64,000 bases of DNA from Eubacteriales bacterium (GTDB lineage: Bacteria; Bacillota; Clostridia; Oscillospirales; Oscillospiraceae): contig JAUNPV010000010.1 of assembly GCA_030536515.1 (NCBI GenBank), positions 1 to 64,000 on the forward strand. Direction: 5' to 3'. The notes under the pieces were generated by a model. That model searched no databases, was not told where the DNA came from, and saw only the letters and a program-made list of their open reading frames with translations. The position numbers and the translations under genes were made by a program. This document shows, one piece after another, positions 18,781 through 27,186 of the stretch (position 1 is its first letter; each line of letters opens with the position of its first letter).

Positions 18781-21048
18781 TGGTTTTTCCTCCTGTTTGA
18801 TGGTTGTTTTCTTGGTTTTTTCTGTTTTTGGATATTGGAACAGCCGCAGTCTCAGGGCGTTGGTCACCACAAACACGCTGCTCATGCTCATGGCCGCAGC
18901 CCCCAGCATGGGGCTCAGCTGCAATCCGAGGGGCAGGAACAGGACACCCGCCGCAATGGGGATGCCCAGGCTGTTGTAGAAGAACGCCCAGAATAGATTC
19001 TGGCGGATGTTTCGAATGGTGGCCCGGCTCAGCTGCACGGCGGCGCTGACGGCCTCCAGGCTGCTGTTCATCAGCACCACGTCGGCGGACTCCATGGCAA
19101 TGTCCGTGCCTGCCCCGATGGCCATGCCCACGTCGGCGGTGACCAGGGCCGGAGCATCGTTGATGCCGTCGCCCACCATCAGCACCCGGCGGCCCTTGCT
19201 CTGAAGGTCCTTCACGGCCCCGGCCTTGTCGGCGGGCAGCACATCGGAGATGACGTGGGTGATGCCGGCCTTGGCCGCCACGGCCTGGGCGGTGGCCTGA
19301 TTGTCGCCGGTGAGCATCACCACCTCCAGGCCCATGGCCTCCATGGCCGCCACGGCCTCCCGGGAGGTGTCCTTCAGCACGTCGGAGGCGGCCACGGCAC
19401 CCAGGAAGGTTTTGTGCTCGTCCGCAAAGTACAGCGGGGTCTTTCCCTGGGCCGCCAGGGCCGGGAATTGGGGAGCCTCCACCCCCAGCTCCTCCATGAG
19501 GCGGGCATTGCCGCCGTAGCAGCGGGTTCCCTTTACGGTTCCCGTAACGCCCCGGCCGGGAAGGGTTTGGAAATCCCCGGCTTCGGGATAGGCGGTGTCC
19601 CCTATTTTTTCCAGGATGGCCTTGGCAAAGGGGTGCTCCGACCGGCATTCCAGGGCGGCGGCCACCGCCAGCAGGCTCTGCTCATCCAGGCTGCCCGGGA
19701 GGATGTCCGTCACCTGGGGGCGGCCTGTGGTGAGGGTGCCGGTCTTATCCAGCACCACGGTGTCCACCCGGTGGAGATTTTCCAGGGCCCGGGCGTTTTT
19801 GAACAGGACCCCCAGCTGGGCCCCCCGGCCGGTGCCCACCATAATGGCCACCGGGGTGGCCAGCCCCAGGGCGCAGGGGCAGGAGATCACCAGCACCGAC
19901 ACGGCGCAGTTCAGGGCAAATTCCATGCCGTACCCCGCTGCCATCCAGGCGACGAAGGTCACGGCGGCAATGGCCATGACCACCGGGACGAAAATACCGG
20001 CAATTTTGTCGGCCAGCCGGGCGATGGGAGCTTTGGAGCCGCCGGCCTCCTCCACCATGCGGATGACCTGGGCCAGGGTGGTGTCGCTGCCCACCTTGTC
20101 GGCCCGGAATTCCAGGTAGCCCTCGGCCAGAATGGTGGCGGCGGCCACGGTGTCCCCGGGGCCCTTCTCGGCGGGGACGCTTTCCCCGGTGAGGGCGCTC
20201 TGGTCCACGGCTCCCCGGCCTTCCAAAACGGTGCCGTCCACGGCAATCCTTCCGCCGGAGCGGACCAGGACGGTGTCGCCGGGGACCACCTGCTCCACGG
20301 GAAGCTCCAGCACCTGGCCGTCCCGGCGGACGGCGGCGGTTTTGGGGCTTAAATCCATGAGGCTGCGGATAGCGTCGCCGGTGCGGCCCTTGGCTCTGGT
20401 TTCCAGATACTTGCCCAGGGTGATAAGGGTCAAAATCATGGCGGCGGACTCAAAATACAGGTTTTCCCGGTAGGTTTCCACCACATCCCAGGCCCCGTGG
20501 CCCATGGCCCAGGCCATGCGGAACAAGGCCGCCGCCCCGTAGAGCAGGGATGCCAGGGAGCCCACCGCAATGAGGGAATCCATATTGGGGGCCCGGTGCC
20601 ACAGATTTTTCAGCCCCCGGCTGAAATAGACCCGGTTTAAATACACGGCGGGCAGGGTCAGGAAAAATTGGAGCAGCGCCGCCACCAGGGCGTTTTCCCG
20701 GCCATGATACCAGTGGGGGGCCGGAAGGCCCACCATGTGGCCCATGGTGAAGTACATCAAAATCACCAGGGAAATGCCGGAGCCCCACAGGCGCACCCGC
20801 ATTTCCTTCATGGGGTCCTCCTTCGGCTCCCGGGGAGCCTGGGTTCCAGGGCGGCTGGCGCCGTAGCCCGCCGCCCGGACGGCCTGAATCACCGCCTCGG
20901 ACACATCGGAGGCCGCCTCCACCTCCATGGTCCCGGCAAGGAGATTGACCTCCGCCTTTTCCACACCGGCCACGGCGGCGCTGACCTTCTCCACCCGGGC
21001 GGAGCAGGCGGCGCAGGTCATGCCGGTGACATTGAATTTCAGTTTCAT
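18580..21048 (-). CDS. copA: Copper-translocating P1B-type ATPase with N- and C-terminal HMA domains
   Basis: 822-aa Cu+ exporter in the cytoplasmic membrane. There is an N-terminal HMA domain with GMTCAAC (residues 9-15), eight predicted helices, the ion site in ISCPCALGLATP (about 388), the phosphorylated Asp in DKTGTLTTG (about 433) and the hinge GDGINDAP (about 626). Unusually the frame continues without a stop into a second HMA domain at the C-terminus (GMMCGHC), which looks like a CopZ chaperone fused by readthrough. ATG 21048 has GAGGG 6 nt upstream. It is divergent from an HxlR regulator. Copper rather than silver is inferred from CPC. Confidence 0.94.
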   Translation of the reverse strand: MKLKFNVTGMTCAACSARVEKVSAAVAGVEKAEVNLLAGTMEVEAASDVSEAVIQAVRAAGYGASRPGTQAPREPKEDPMKEMRVRLWGSGISLVILMYFTMGHMVGLPAPHWYHGRENALVAALLQFFLTLPAVYLNRVYFSRGLKNLWHRAPNMDSLIAVGSLASLLYGAAALFRMAWAMGHGAWDVVETYRENLYFESAAMILTLITLGKYLETRAKGRTGDAIRSLMDLSPKTAAVRRDGQVLELPVEQVVPGDTVLVRSGGRIAVDGTVLEGRGAVDQSALTGESVPAEKGPGDTVAAATILAEGYLEFRADKVGSDTTLAQVIRMVEEAGGSKAPIARLADKIAGIFVPVVMAIAAVTFVAWMAAGYGMEFALNCAVSVLVISCPCALGLATPVAIMVGTGRGAQLGVLFKNARALENLHRVDTVVLDKTGTLTTGRPQVTDILPGSLDEQSLLAVAAALECRSEHPFAKAILEKIGDTAYPEAGDFQTLPGRGVTGTVKGTRCYGGNARLMEELGVEAPQFPALAAQGKTPLYFADEHKTFLGAVAASDVLKDTSREAVAAMEAMGLEVVMLTGDNQATAQAVAAKAGITHVISDVLPADKAGAVKDLQSKGRRVLMVGDGINDAPALVTADVGMAIGAGTDIAMESADVVLMNSSLEAVSAAVQLSRATIRNIRQNLFWAFFYNSLGIPIAAGVLFLPLGLQLSPMLGAAAMSMSSVFVVTNALRLRLFQYPKTEKTKKTTIKQEEKPMKEQIIFVNGMMCGHCKARVEQVCKALPGVTDAVVDLEKKNVTVTGEVNAEAVKKAITDAGYEVVG

Positions 21049-21165
21049 ACGCATCCCTCGCTTTTCTTTATTATCCGGCACAATGGGGAAAAAATCAACG
21101 GTCTTTCGAAAAATCCCCGGATGATTCACAATTTCGTAACAAATGCGCCGTCCTTTGCTGGTACT

Positions 21166-21193
21166 ATTCTATCATACAAGCTCCAAAATACAA
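21166..21193 (-). promoter_or_regulatory. Probable copA promoter
   Basis: On the minus strand TTGTAT (21193-21188), 16-nt spacer, TAGAAT (21171-21166). No clear CsoR or CopY operator is seen. Confidence 0.5.
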
Positions 21194-21237
21194 GTATGCA
21201 CTATTTTGTGCCATACTTCCCTTTTGGATACTAATCT

Positions 21238-21269
21238 CTGTCATTGTGAGGAATGGTTCGCAATGACAG
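21238..21269. repeat. Minimal F2 hairpin
   Basis: CTGTCATTGTGA / TCGCAATGACAG around a short centre: the two ends of the F2 repeat with almost no insert, just upstream of the HxlR gene. Confidence 0.6.
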
Positions 21270-21286
21270 AGGAATGGAGGGAATTG

Positions 21287-21652
21287 ATGATTTTAACCGA
21301 AAGCTGCCCCGTGGAGGCCACCCTGGACCTGATTGGGGGCAAATACAAGGCGCTGATCCTGTGGCATTTGTCCCAGGGGGCCCTGCGGTTTTCCGAGCTG
21401 CGCAAGCGTGTGTCCCGGGCCACGCCGAAAATGCTGACCCAGCAGCTCCGGGAGCTGGAGCAGGACCAGCTGGTCCACCGGGAGGTTTTTCCCGTGGTGC
21501 CCCCCAAGGTGGAATACTCCCTGACCCCCTCCGGCCGGAGCCTGATGCCCATTCTCGCCGCCATGCGGGACTGGGGCGCCGGGTATCTGGCCGGCAAGGA
21601 CCAGCAGAGCTGCTGCTTTATGATGCACACCGACCCAACCACTACAAAATAA
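21287..21652 (+). CDS. HxlR family winged-helix regulator
   Basis: 121-aa DNA-binding protein. It starts [28 protein letters not shown], the HxlR hallmark with a single Cys near the N-terminus that can act as a redox or electrophile switch; [20 protein letters not shown] is the helix-turn-helix. GGAGG at 21276-21280 supports ATG 21287 over upstream in-frame starts. It lies 10 nt before degV and divergent from copA; which of them it controls is not shown. Confidence 0.9.
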   Translation: MILTESCPVEATLDLIGGKYKALILWHLSQGALRFSELRKRVSRATPKMLTQQLRELEQDQLVHREVFPVVPPKVEYSLTPSGRSLMPILAAMRDWGAGYLAGKDQQSCCFMMHTDPTTTK

Positions 21653-21662
21653 GGAGAATCCC

Positions 21663-22505
21663 ATGAACATCAAAATTTTATCCGACAGCACCTGTGACCT
21701 CTCCCCCCGGCAGATTCAGGACCTGGACATCGGCATTCTGCCCCTGGTGGTGGTCCGGGACGGGGCGGAATACTACGACGGCGTTTCCATCACCCCGGCG
21801 GAGATTTTCGCCCACGTGGCCGCCGGCGGGGCCCTTTGCTCCACCGCCGCTGTGAACGTGGGGGTGTACCAGGAGGCCTTTGAAAAATATGCAGGCCGGT
21901 ACGACGGGGTGGTCCATATCAACCTCGGCTCCGATTTTTCCTCCTGCTACCAGAACGCCTGTCTGGCGGCGGCCCAGTTTGACAACGTCCGGGTCATCGA
22001 CTCCCGGAACCTGTCCACCGGCCAGGGGCTGGTGGTGCTGAAGGCCTGGGAGCTGGCCCAGAGCTGCACGGACCTGGATGCGCTGAAGGAGGAGCTGGAC
22101 GCCTTTACGGGAAAGGTGGAGGCCAGCTTCCTGGTGGACAAGCTGGACTATCTGGTGAAGGGGGGCCGCTGCTCCTCCGCCGCCGCTCTGGGGGCCAACC
22201 TGCTGAATCTGAAGCCCTGCATTGAGGTCAAGGACGGCAAAATGTCCGTGGGCAAAAAGTACCGGGGCAGCTACAGCAAGTGCCTGGCCAACTACGTCAA
22301 GGACCGGCTGTCCGGCCGGGAGGACCTGGACCCCGGCAAGCTGTTCATCACCTACACCACCGTGGACGAGGCCTGCCACAAGGCCGTGGTGGATGCGGTG
22401 GCCGCCTACGGGAATTTTGAAACCGTCTGGGAGACCGTCGCCGGGTGCACCATCTCCTGCCACTGCGGCCCGGGGACTTTGGGGATTCTGTTTGTGCGCA
22501 AGTAA
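21663..22505 (+). CDS. DegV family fatty-acid-binding protein
   Basis: 280 aa. DegV/FakB-like proteins bind a fatty acid and present it to the kinase FakA for phosphorylation before membrane lipid synthesis. Visible are the N-terminal ILSDSTCDLSP, the STAAVNVGVY segment, a LSTGQGLVVLKA helix and the KLDYLVKGGRCS motif that contacts the lipid head. No fakA gene is nearby. Co-transcribed with the HxlR gene. The family is certain; the bound lipid is unknown. Confidence 0.93.
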   Translation: MNIKILSDSTCDLSPRQIQDLDIGILPLVVVRDGAEYYDGVSITPAEIFAHVAAGGALCSTAAVNVGVYQEAFEKYAGRYDGVVHINLGSDFSSCYQNACLAAAQFDNVRVIDSRNLSTGQGLVVLKAWELAQSCTDLDALKEELDAFTGKVEASFLVDKLDYLVKGGRCSSAAALGANLLNLKPCIEVKDGKMSVGKKYRGSYSKCLANYVKDRLSGREDLDPGKLFITYTTVDEACHKAVVDAVAAYGNFETVWETVAGCTISCHCGPGTLGILFVRK

Positions 22506-22530
22506 GGGCAATGCACATTGATAGGCGGCT

Positions 22531-22601
22531 TCGCCGACAGAACGGATAAATCCGTTCCCTACTGGCTGGTTCGGCGGAACGGATAAATCCGTTCCCTACT
22601 G
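22531..22601. repeat. F5 tandem repeat
   Basis: Two tandem copies of AACGGATAAATCCGTTCCC-TACTGGCT separated by GGTTCGGCGG; each contains the palindrome AACGGATaaATCCGTT. A related unit lies at about 28595. Confidence 0.75.
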
Positions 22602-22612
22602 GCTTTTTCATC

Positions 22613-22640
22613 TTGTAATTTTTTCCCCATGTGGTATACT
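22613..22640 (+). promoter_or_regulatory. Promoter of the threonine/serine exporter
   Basis: TTGTAA (22613-22618), 16-nt spacer, TATACT (22635-22640). Confidence 0.65.
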
Positions 22641-22672
22641 GGTAGGCGACTACAAAACACAGAGGATTTACC

Positions 22673-23908
22673 ATGGATTACAATACGCTTTTGGACCTGG
22701 CTACGGACCTGGGGTATGAGCAGGCCATGGCCGGTGCGGAGACCTTCCGGGTGGAGGAGAGCGTCAGCCGGGTCATGGCGGCCTACGGCGTGGAGGCGGA
22801 GGTCTTTGCCATTCCCAACTATCTGGTGGTGAGCATCATCACCGACACCGGCAAGCCCATCACCCGGATGCGCCGCATCGGCTACCACGGCAACGACCTG
22901 GATGCCGTGGAGCAGTTCAGCGGTTTGAGCCGCCGCCTGTGCAGCCTGACCCCGGAACCCGTGGAGGCCCTGCATTGGCTCCAGGCGGTCCGGGAAAACC
23001 GGCGGTACTACCCGGTGGCGGTGCAGTACTTGGGGGACTTCCTGGGAGCCCTGGGCTACGGTCTGTTCTTCGGCGGCAGCTGGCTGGACGGCCTCTGCGC
23101 CGGGCTCTGCGGCCTGGTGGTGGGCTTTATCAACAGCATGATGAGCGATATGCGGGCCAACTACTTCTTCCGCACCATCGCCGCCTCCTTTTTCATGGCA
23201 ATCCTGGCCTACGGCCTGGGGGCTGCGGGCATCTGCGCCAACCCCGACGCCGCCACCATCGGGGCGCTGATGCTGCTGGTGCCCGGTCTGCTGTTCACCA
23301 ACGCCATGCGGGACATCATCTACGGCGACACCAATTCCGGCGTCACCCGGTTCGTCCAGGTGGTGCTGATTGCCGTTGCCATCGCCCTGGGCACCGCCAG
23401 TGCCTGGCACCTGGCCACCTCCCTGTGGGGCACCCCGGCGAGCCGGGCGGCCATCGCCTATTCCATCCCCGTGGAGTGCTTCTTCGCCCTCATCGGCTGT
23501 GTGGGCTTTTCCATTCTGTTCAACATCCACGGCCCCGGCGGGCTGCTGTGCGCCATCGGCGGCGTGCTGGCCTGGGGGGTTTACCGGGTGGCCCTGGAGC
23601 TGGGGGCCAGCGATATCCTGTCGTATTTCTGGTCCGCCGTGTTTGCCTCCCTTTATTCGGAGATTATGGCTAGAATTCGGAAATTCCCTGCAATTTCCTA
23701 TCTGGTTGTTTCCATTTTTCCCATTATCCCCGGGGCTGGCGTGTACTACACCATGAACTTCGCCGTCCGGGGCCAGATGGACCAGTTCGCCAGCCGGGGA
23801 ATGCACACCGCCGCCATTGCAGGGGTCATGGCCGTGGGCATTTTGCTGGTATCCACGGTGTTCCGGATGTACGCCGACTGGAAAATGCAGAAGCAGAAAA
23901 CAAAATAA
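22673..23908 (+). CDS. Threonine/serine exporter family protein (ThrE, fused halves)
   Basis: 411-aa membrane exporter. The N-terminal soluble part (residues 1-115, with YGVEAEVFAIPNYLVVSI) is the ThrE/DUF1212 domain, followed by two sets of about five helices; the second set, from about residue 270, corresponds to the ThrE_2/DUF3815 half that is often a separate gene. ThrE removes excess threonine or serine by proton antiport. A single-gene unit with its own promoter and a shared terminator. Confidence 0.92.
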   Translation: MDYNTLLDLATDLGYEQAMAGAETFRVEESVSRVMAAYGVEAEVFAIPNYLVVSIITDTGKPITRMRRIGYHGNDLDAVEQFSGLSRRLCSLTPEPVEALHWLQAVRENRRYYPVAVQYLGDFLGALGYGLFFGGSWLDGLCAGLCGLVVGFINSMMSDMRANYFFRTIAASFFMAILAYGLGAAGICANPDAATIGALMLLVPGLLFTNAMRDIIYGDTNSGVTRFVQVVLIAVAIALGTASAWHLATSLWGTPASRAAIAYSIPVECFFALIGCVGFSILFNIHGPGGLLCAIGGVLAWGVYRVALELGASDILSYFWSAVFASLYSEIMARIRKFPAISYLVVSIFPIIPGAGVYYTMNFAVRGQMDQFASRGMHTAAIAGVMAVGILLVSTVFRMYADWKMQKQKTK

Positions 23909-23909
23909 T

Positions 23910-23950
23910 AAAACGTGTCATCCTTTGCTGCGCTCAGGATGACACGTTTT
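23910..23950. terminator. Bidirectional terminator between thrE-like and sirtuin genes
   Basis: AAAACGTGTCATCCT / AGGATGACACGTTTT, a perfect 15-bp stem with an 11-nt loop and T runs on both strands, between convergent genes. Confidence 0.9.
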
Positions 23951-23954
23951 TTAT

Positions 23955-24668
23955 TTATAATTGCGAGAAAATATCCCCCAGGCTTTCGTGGAACACCAGG
24001 TTGGCATAGCGGTCGTAGGGAGTCTCGTCCCGGTTGATGAGGACCAGGCGGCTGCCCCGGTAGTAGTTCACCAGACCGGCGGCGGGGTACACCGTTAGAC
24101 TGGTGCCGGCCACAATCAGCATATCCGCCGCCGCAATGGCGGCCACGCTTTTTTCGATGGTCTGCTGGTCCAGGCCCTCCTCGTAGAGGACCACATCGGG
24201 CTTGACAATGCCGCCGCAGCTGCACCGGGGCACCCCGGGGGCATCCCGGACAAACTCCGCCGGGTAGAATTTCCCGCAGCGGGTGCAGTAGTTGCGCAGG
24301 ACGCTGCCGTGGAGCTCGTAGACCCGGCGGCTCCCGGCCTTCTGGTGGAGGCCGTCGATGTTCTGGGTCACCACCGCACCCAGCCGCCCCTCCTGCTCCC
24401 ACCGGGCCAGAACCCGATGGGTGATGTTGGGCTCAAACCCCAACGGCAGCATTTTCTCCCGATAAAACCGGAAAAAATACGCCGGGTCCCGCTCATAAAA
24501 GCTGTGGCTGATGATTCTCTCCGGCGGGTAGTCAAACTTCTGATGATAAAGCCCATCCACCCCCCGAAAATCCGGAATCCCGGATTCCGTGCTCACACCT
24601 GCGCCGCCGAAGAAGACGATGTTTTTCGATTCCTCCACCCAGGCTTTTAGGATTTCTAATTTTTCCAC
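23955..24668 (-). CDS. NAD-dependent protein deacylase, Sir2 family
   Basis: 237-aa sirtuin that removes acyl groups from lysine using NAD. Visible are GAGVSTESGIPDFRG (about residues 21-35), TQNIDGLH, the catalytic His in YELHGSV, zinc ligands CTRC and the CSC pair, and the NAD site GTSLTVYPA. AAGGAGG lies 7 nt before the GTG start at 24668; an upstream in-frame ATG has no ribosome binding site. Similar to CobB/SrtN of Firmicutes. Confidence 0.94.
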   Translation of the reverse strand: MEKLEILKAWVEESKNIVFFGGAGVSTESGIPDFRGVDGLYHQKFDYPPERIISHSFYERDPAYFFRFYREKMLPLGFEPNITHRVLARWEQEGRLGAVVTQNIDGLHQKAGSRRVYELHGSVLRNYCTRCGKFYPAEFVRDAPGVPRCSCGGIVKPDVVLYEEGLDQQTIEKSVAAIAAADMLIVAGTSLTVYPAAGLVNYYRGSRLVLINRDETPYDRYANLVFHESLGDIFSQL

Positions 24669-24703
24669 AGGGCCGCCTCCTTTTGTTACGTGGCACATCA
24701 TGT

Positions 24704-25111
24704 TTAAGGTTGAATATTCAGCTGCTGCTTCAGTGCATTTTGAAGGACAAGGGAGAAGTTGATATTTCGCTCCATGGCGGCGGCGTTCAGCCAGGCCGGA
24801 AGGGTGACTGTCCTGTTGATGCTGCGGTTTACCCGCTCCATCCGCACGGAGGGCATATAAACATCCACCAAAACTGCACGGTCGTGTTCCCCAAGGGCAA
24901 TGTCCTCCAAACGGCTGGGTGTCGGAATGGGTTCGCCGTCCTCCTCCAAGCCGAACAACGCACAGCCCAGCAGCTCTCTGGCGCTTAAAAAGGCATCATT
25001 GTCATCCGTTCCGCTGGTCGCCACATCCAGGTCGGGGAAAACCACAGCAATCTCCTCCCCCGGCGCATAGGTAAACACGGCGGGATAAAGATATCGGTCA
25101 TTTTTCTTCAT
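24704..25111 (-). CDS. hicB: HicB-type antitoxin
   Basis: 135-aa antitoxin partner of HicA. The N-terminal half (YLYPAVFTYAPGEEIAVVFP, SARELLGCALFGLEEDG) is the partial RNase H-like HicB fold; the C-terminal half (RSINRTVTLPAWLNAAAMER) is a ribbon-helix-helix that binds the operon promoter. GGAGG precedes ATG 25111. It lies 80 nt downstream of hicA and 35 nt upstream of the sirtuin start on the same strand. Confidence 0.92.
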   Translation of the reverse strand: MKKNDRYLYPAVFTYAPGEEIAVVFPDLDVATSGTDDNDAFLSARELLGCALFGLEEDGEPIPTPSRLEDIALGEHDRAVLVDVYMPSVRMERVNRSINRTVTLPAWLNAAAMERNINFSLVLQNALKQQLNIQP

Positions 25112-25191
25112 GCTGTTCACCTCCATTTTGGGAAAGCTCTGATTGAGTCGCAAGGTTTTTGCACCAAGTCGTCAGGAGGGAAGGCCGGGGC

Positions 25192-25389
25192 TTACCGGAA
25201 CCGGAGCCCCGACTGCCGCTCAATGGAATCCAGGGTTTTGCGGGGAATGTCTTTGTCCGGATGCTTCACCGTTACCCGCCCCGGCTTCACCGGATGCTTG
25301 TATTGATGATGGCTCCCAACGACATTTACTTCATACCATCCGTCCTCCATCAGCAGGCGAAGAACCTCCCTTGACGAGTAGCTTTTCAC
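25192..25389 (-). CDS. hicA: HicA-type mRNA interferase toxin
   Basis: 65-aa double-stranded-RNA-binding-fold toxin that cleaves mRNA. SYSSREVLRLLMEDGWYEV, the catalytic His in GSHHQYKHP, and VTVKHPDKDIPRKTLDSI are the family pattern. AGGAGGG upstream fixes the GTG start at 25389, giving the usual HicA size. It is first in the operon, ahead of hicB. Confidence 0.93.
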   Translation of the reverse strand: MKSYSSREVLRLLMEDGWYEVNVVGSHHQYKHPVKPGRVTVKHPDKDIPRKTLDSIERQSGLRFR

Positions 25390-25411
25390 AGTCTTCCCTC
25401 CTGACACAGCC

Positions 25412-25440
25412 AATATAACACATACTATTCTATTTGTCAA
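25412..25440 (-). promoter_or_regulatory. hicAB promoter
   Basis: Minus strand TTGACA (25440-25435), 17-nt spacer, TATATT (25417-25412). The spacer and -10 contain AATAGAATAGTATG and are AT-rich; HicB autorepression here is inferred from the family. Confidence 0.85.
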
Positions 25441-25502
25441 GCGGGGAAACAAATATTTTTATATGTGTTAAAGGGCTATCAGGTTTGCAGTAGCAAGCTC
25501 GG

Positions 25503-26030
25503 TCATGCCAACTCCATGTGGACGAACTGGTTGTCGATGGCGTAGGCGTAGCGGATTTCGGGCTGGGCCTGGGCTTGGGGGAGGAGCTGGGCGGCTGGGT
25601 GGCCTGGGATGCGGAAGTCTACTGCACGGCCTGTCAGGTGTTTGCTGTTGGGGACGCCACCGACCTCGGCATTGTGGCGGGGGCAGCGGGGGCCGCTGGA
25701 CACCTGGAAGGGGGCGTCAAAGTGGGTCCGAAGCCGCTGGCAGACCCGGACCAGGGTGTGGTCCACGTTGTTGAGCCCACAGCAGGGACAGGCGAACTCC
25801 GACGGAGCGAAATTGGGCACGGTGTCCCAGAAGTCCTCCCCGTCCTCCCGGGCAACCGCCTGGCGGAGCGCCGCCTGGGTCTGCTTTCCCGGGATGCCGT
25901 CGGGGTCCAGGCCTGCGGATTTCTGGAACTCCACCGCCGCCTGCCGGGACTGAGGCCCCCAGGCCCCGTCCACCGGGGCGGTGTAGCGGCCAAGATAGGC
26001 CAGCAGGTGCTGAATTTGTTCGATGGTCAT
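25503..26030 (-). CDS. Peptidoglycan-binding / M15 (VanY-like) peptidase
   Basis: 175 aa. Residues about 2-55 form a PG_binding_1 domain (YLGRYTAPVDGAWGPQSRQAA, then PDGIPGKQTQAALRQ); the rest is a zinc peptidase M15 domain with ligands in SKHLTGRAVDF and FVHMEL. There is no signal peptide. This architecture is common in phage endolysins and stray lysin genes of Clostridia. AGGAGGT 7 nt upstream supports ATG 26030. No phage structural genes are nearby; a holin-like gene lies at 40461. Confidence 0.88.
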   Translation of the reverse strand: MTIEQIQHLLAYLGRYTAPVDGAWGPQSRQAAVEFQKSAGLDPDGIPGKQTQAALRQAVAREDGEDFWDTVPNFAPSEFACPCCGLNNVDHTLVRVCQRLRTHFDAPFQVSSGPRCPRHNAEVGGVPNSKHLTGRAVDFRIPGHPAAQLLPQAQAQPEIRYAYAIDNQFVHMELA

Positions 26031-26093
26031 GTGCATACCTCCTTTTCCCTTTTATTCTAGCGAAGATGCGGAGGTTCTGCCATCGAAAATTAG

Positions 26094-26136
26094 CGAAAAA
26101 AATGTGTCATCCTTCGCTTTTGCTTTGGATGACACA
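26094..26136 (-). terminator. Distal terminator of the SRP-trmD operon
   Basis: TGTGTCATCC / GGATGACACA stem (26103-26136) followed on the minus strand by a run of seven T. It lies about 300 bp past the trmD stop, beyond the MITE and repeats. Confidence 0.7.
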
Positions 26137-26164
26137 TGATTTCGTTTTGTGCTTATCGGATTAG

Positions 26165-26325
26165 GGAGCCTCTGAATAAATCGGCAAGAGCTGGCAGCAA
26201 GGGATTTTGGCCCGGATGAAAGTATGGAAAGCGGCGGAATACTGGATGTATTTCCCACTTTTCATACTGCACAGCCGGGGCAAAAGACCCGCTGTCCAGC
26301 CGCAGTCGATTGATTCAGAGGTTCC
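26165..26325. mobile_element. 161-bp MITE with 19-bp terminal inverted repeats and TTAG target duplication
   Basis: Left end GGAGCCTCTGAATAAATCG and right end (complement) GGAACCTCTGAATCAATCG match at 17 of 19 positions. TTAG occurs directly on both sides (26161-26164 and 26326-26329). The flanking repeat has an uninterrupted relative at 35091-35110 with a single TTAG, which acts as an empty site. It has no open frame, so it is a non-autonomous element needing a transposase from elsewhere. Confidence 0.8.
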
Positions 26326-26414
26326 TTAGCTCAGCTTGTCATGGCGAGCCAGTGGCAGGTATACCATAATGCAGCCCTTTCCCGGTGTGGCGGCCTGAGG
26401 TCAGGCCGCCCTAC
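26326..26414. repeat. Remainder of the composite repeat interrupted by the MITE
   Basis: TTAGCTCAGCTTGTCAT, then an F2-like start (GGCGAGCCAGT), then the F4 unit GGCGGCCTG-aggt-CAGGCCGCCCTAC (26389-26414). Same order as in 35099-35208. Confidence 0.7.
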
Positions 26415-26436
26415 AGCCTTTACCGGGTGAAGCCGA

Positions 26437-27186
26437 TCAGCACATTTCGTTTTCCTCGGCCTCCATTTCCTTCAGGAGCTTCTTATCCTGCTTGGAGGTG
26501 AGGTCCAGCTTTTCGTACATATCCGGGCGGCGGGCTTTGGTGCGGCGGAGGGCCTGCTTTCTGCGCCACTGGCGGATTTTTTCGTGGTTGCCGGACAGGA
26601 GAATCTGGGGCACCTCCCGGCCGTGCCAGACGGCGGGACGGCTGTACTGGGGGTATTCCAGCAGCCCGTTAAAGTGGCTCTCGTCCTCGAAGCACTCGGG
26701 GTCCGCCAGCACCCCGGGGACCATCCGGCAGACGGCATCGGTGACGGCCATGGCGGCGATTTCCCCGCCGGTGAGGACAAAGTCCCCCAGGGAGATTTCC
26801 TCGTCCACGCACTCGTCGATGAACCGCTGGTCAATGCCCTCGTAGTGGCCGCAGACCAGGATGATGTTGTCCAGCCCAGACAGGCGGATGGCGTCGGCCT
26901 GGGTGAAGGTGTGGCCGCAGGGGGACAGATACACGGTGTGGACCGGTCCGGCGGCCTCGTCGCAGACGTGCTCCCAGCAGCGGTAGATGGGGTCGGCGGT
27001 CATCACCGCCCCCCGGCCGCCGCCGTAGGGATAGTCGTCCACCTGGTTCTGCTTGTTGGCGGTGTAGTCCCGGATTTGGTGGGTGTCGATGTGAATGAAG
27101 CCCCGCTCCTGGGCCCGGCCCAGGATGCTCTCACTCAGCACGTCCCCCAGGGTCTCCGGGAACAGGGTCAGAATGTCAATTCTCAT
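26437..27186 (-). CDS. trmD: tRNA (guanine(37)-N1)-methyltransferase
   Basis: SPOUT-class enzyme methylating G37 of tRNAs to prevent frameshifting. 249 aa, standard length. Conserved segments are MRIDILTLFPE, DYPYGGGRGAVM, the knot region CGHYEGIDQRF and DFVLTGGEIAAMAV. It overlaps rimM by 11 nt and is the last gene of the SRP operon. Confidence 0.98.
   Translation of the reverse strand: MRIDILTLFPETLGDVLSESILGRAQERGFIHIDTHQIRDYTANKQNQVDDYPYGGGRGAVMTADPIYRCWEHVCDEAAGPVHTVYLSPCGHTFTQADAIRLSGLDNIILVCGHYEGIDQRFIDECVDEEISLGDFVLTGGEIAAMAVTDAVCRMVPGVLADPECFEDESHFNGLLEYPQYSRPAVWHGREVPQILLSGNHEKIRQWRRKQALRRTKARRPDMYEKLDLTSKQDKKLLKEMEAEENEMC

Noticed and set aside
26052-26258. Short minus-strand frame across the MITE left end
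   Set aside because: It spans the insertion boundary and a terminator, so it cannot be an old gene; no ribosome binding site.
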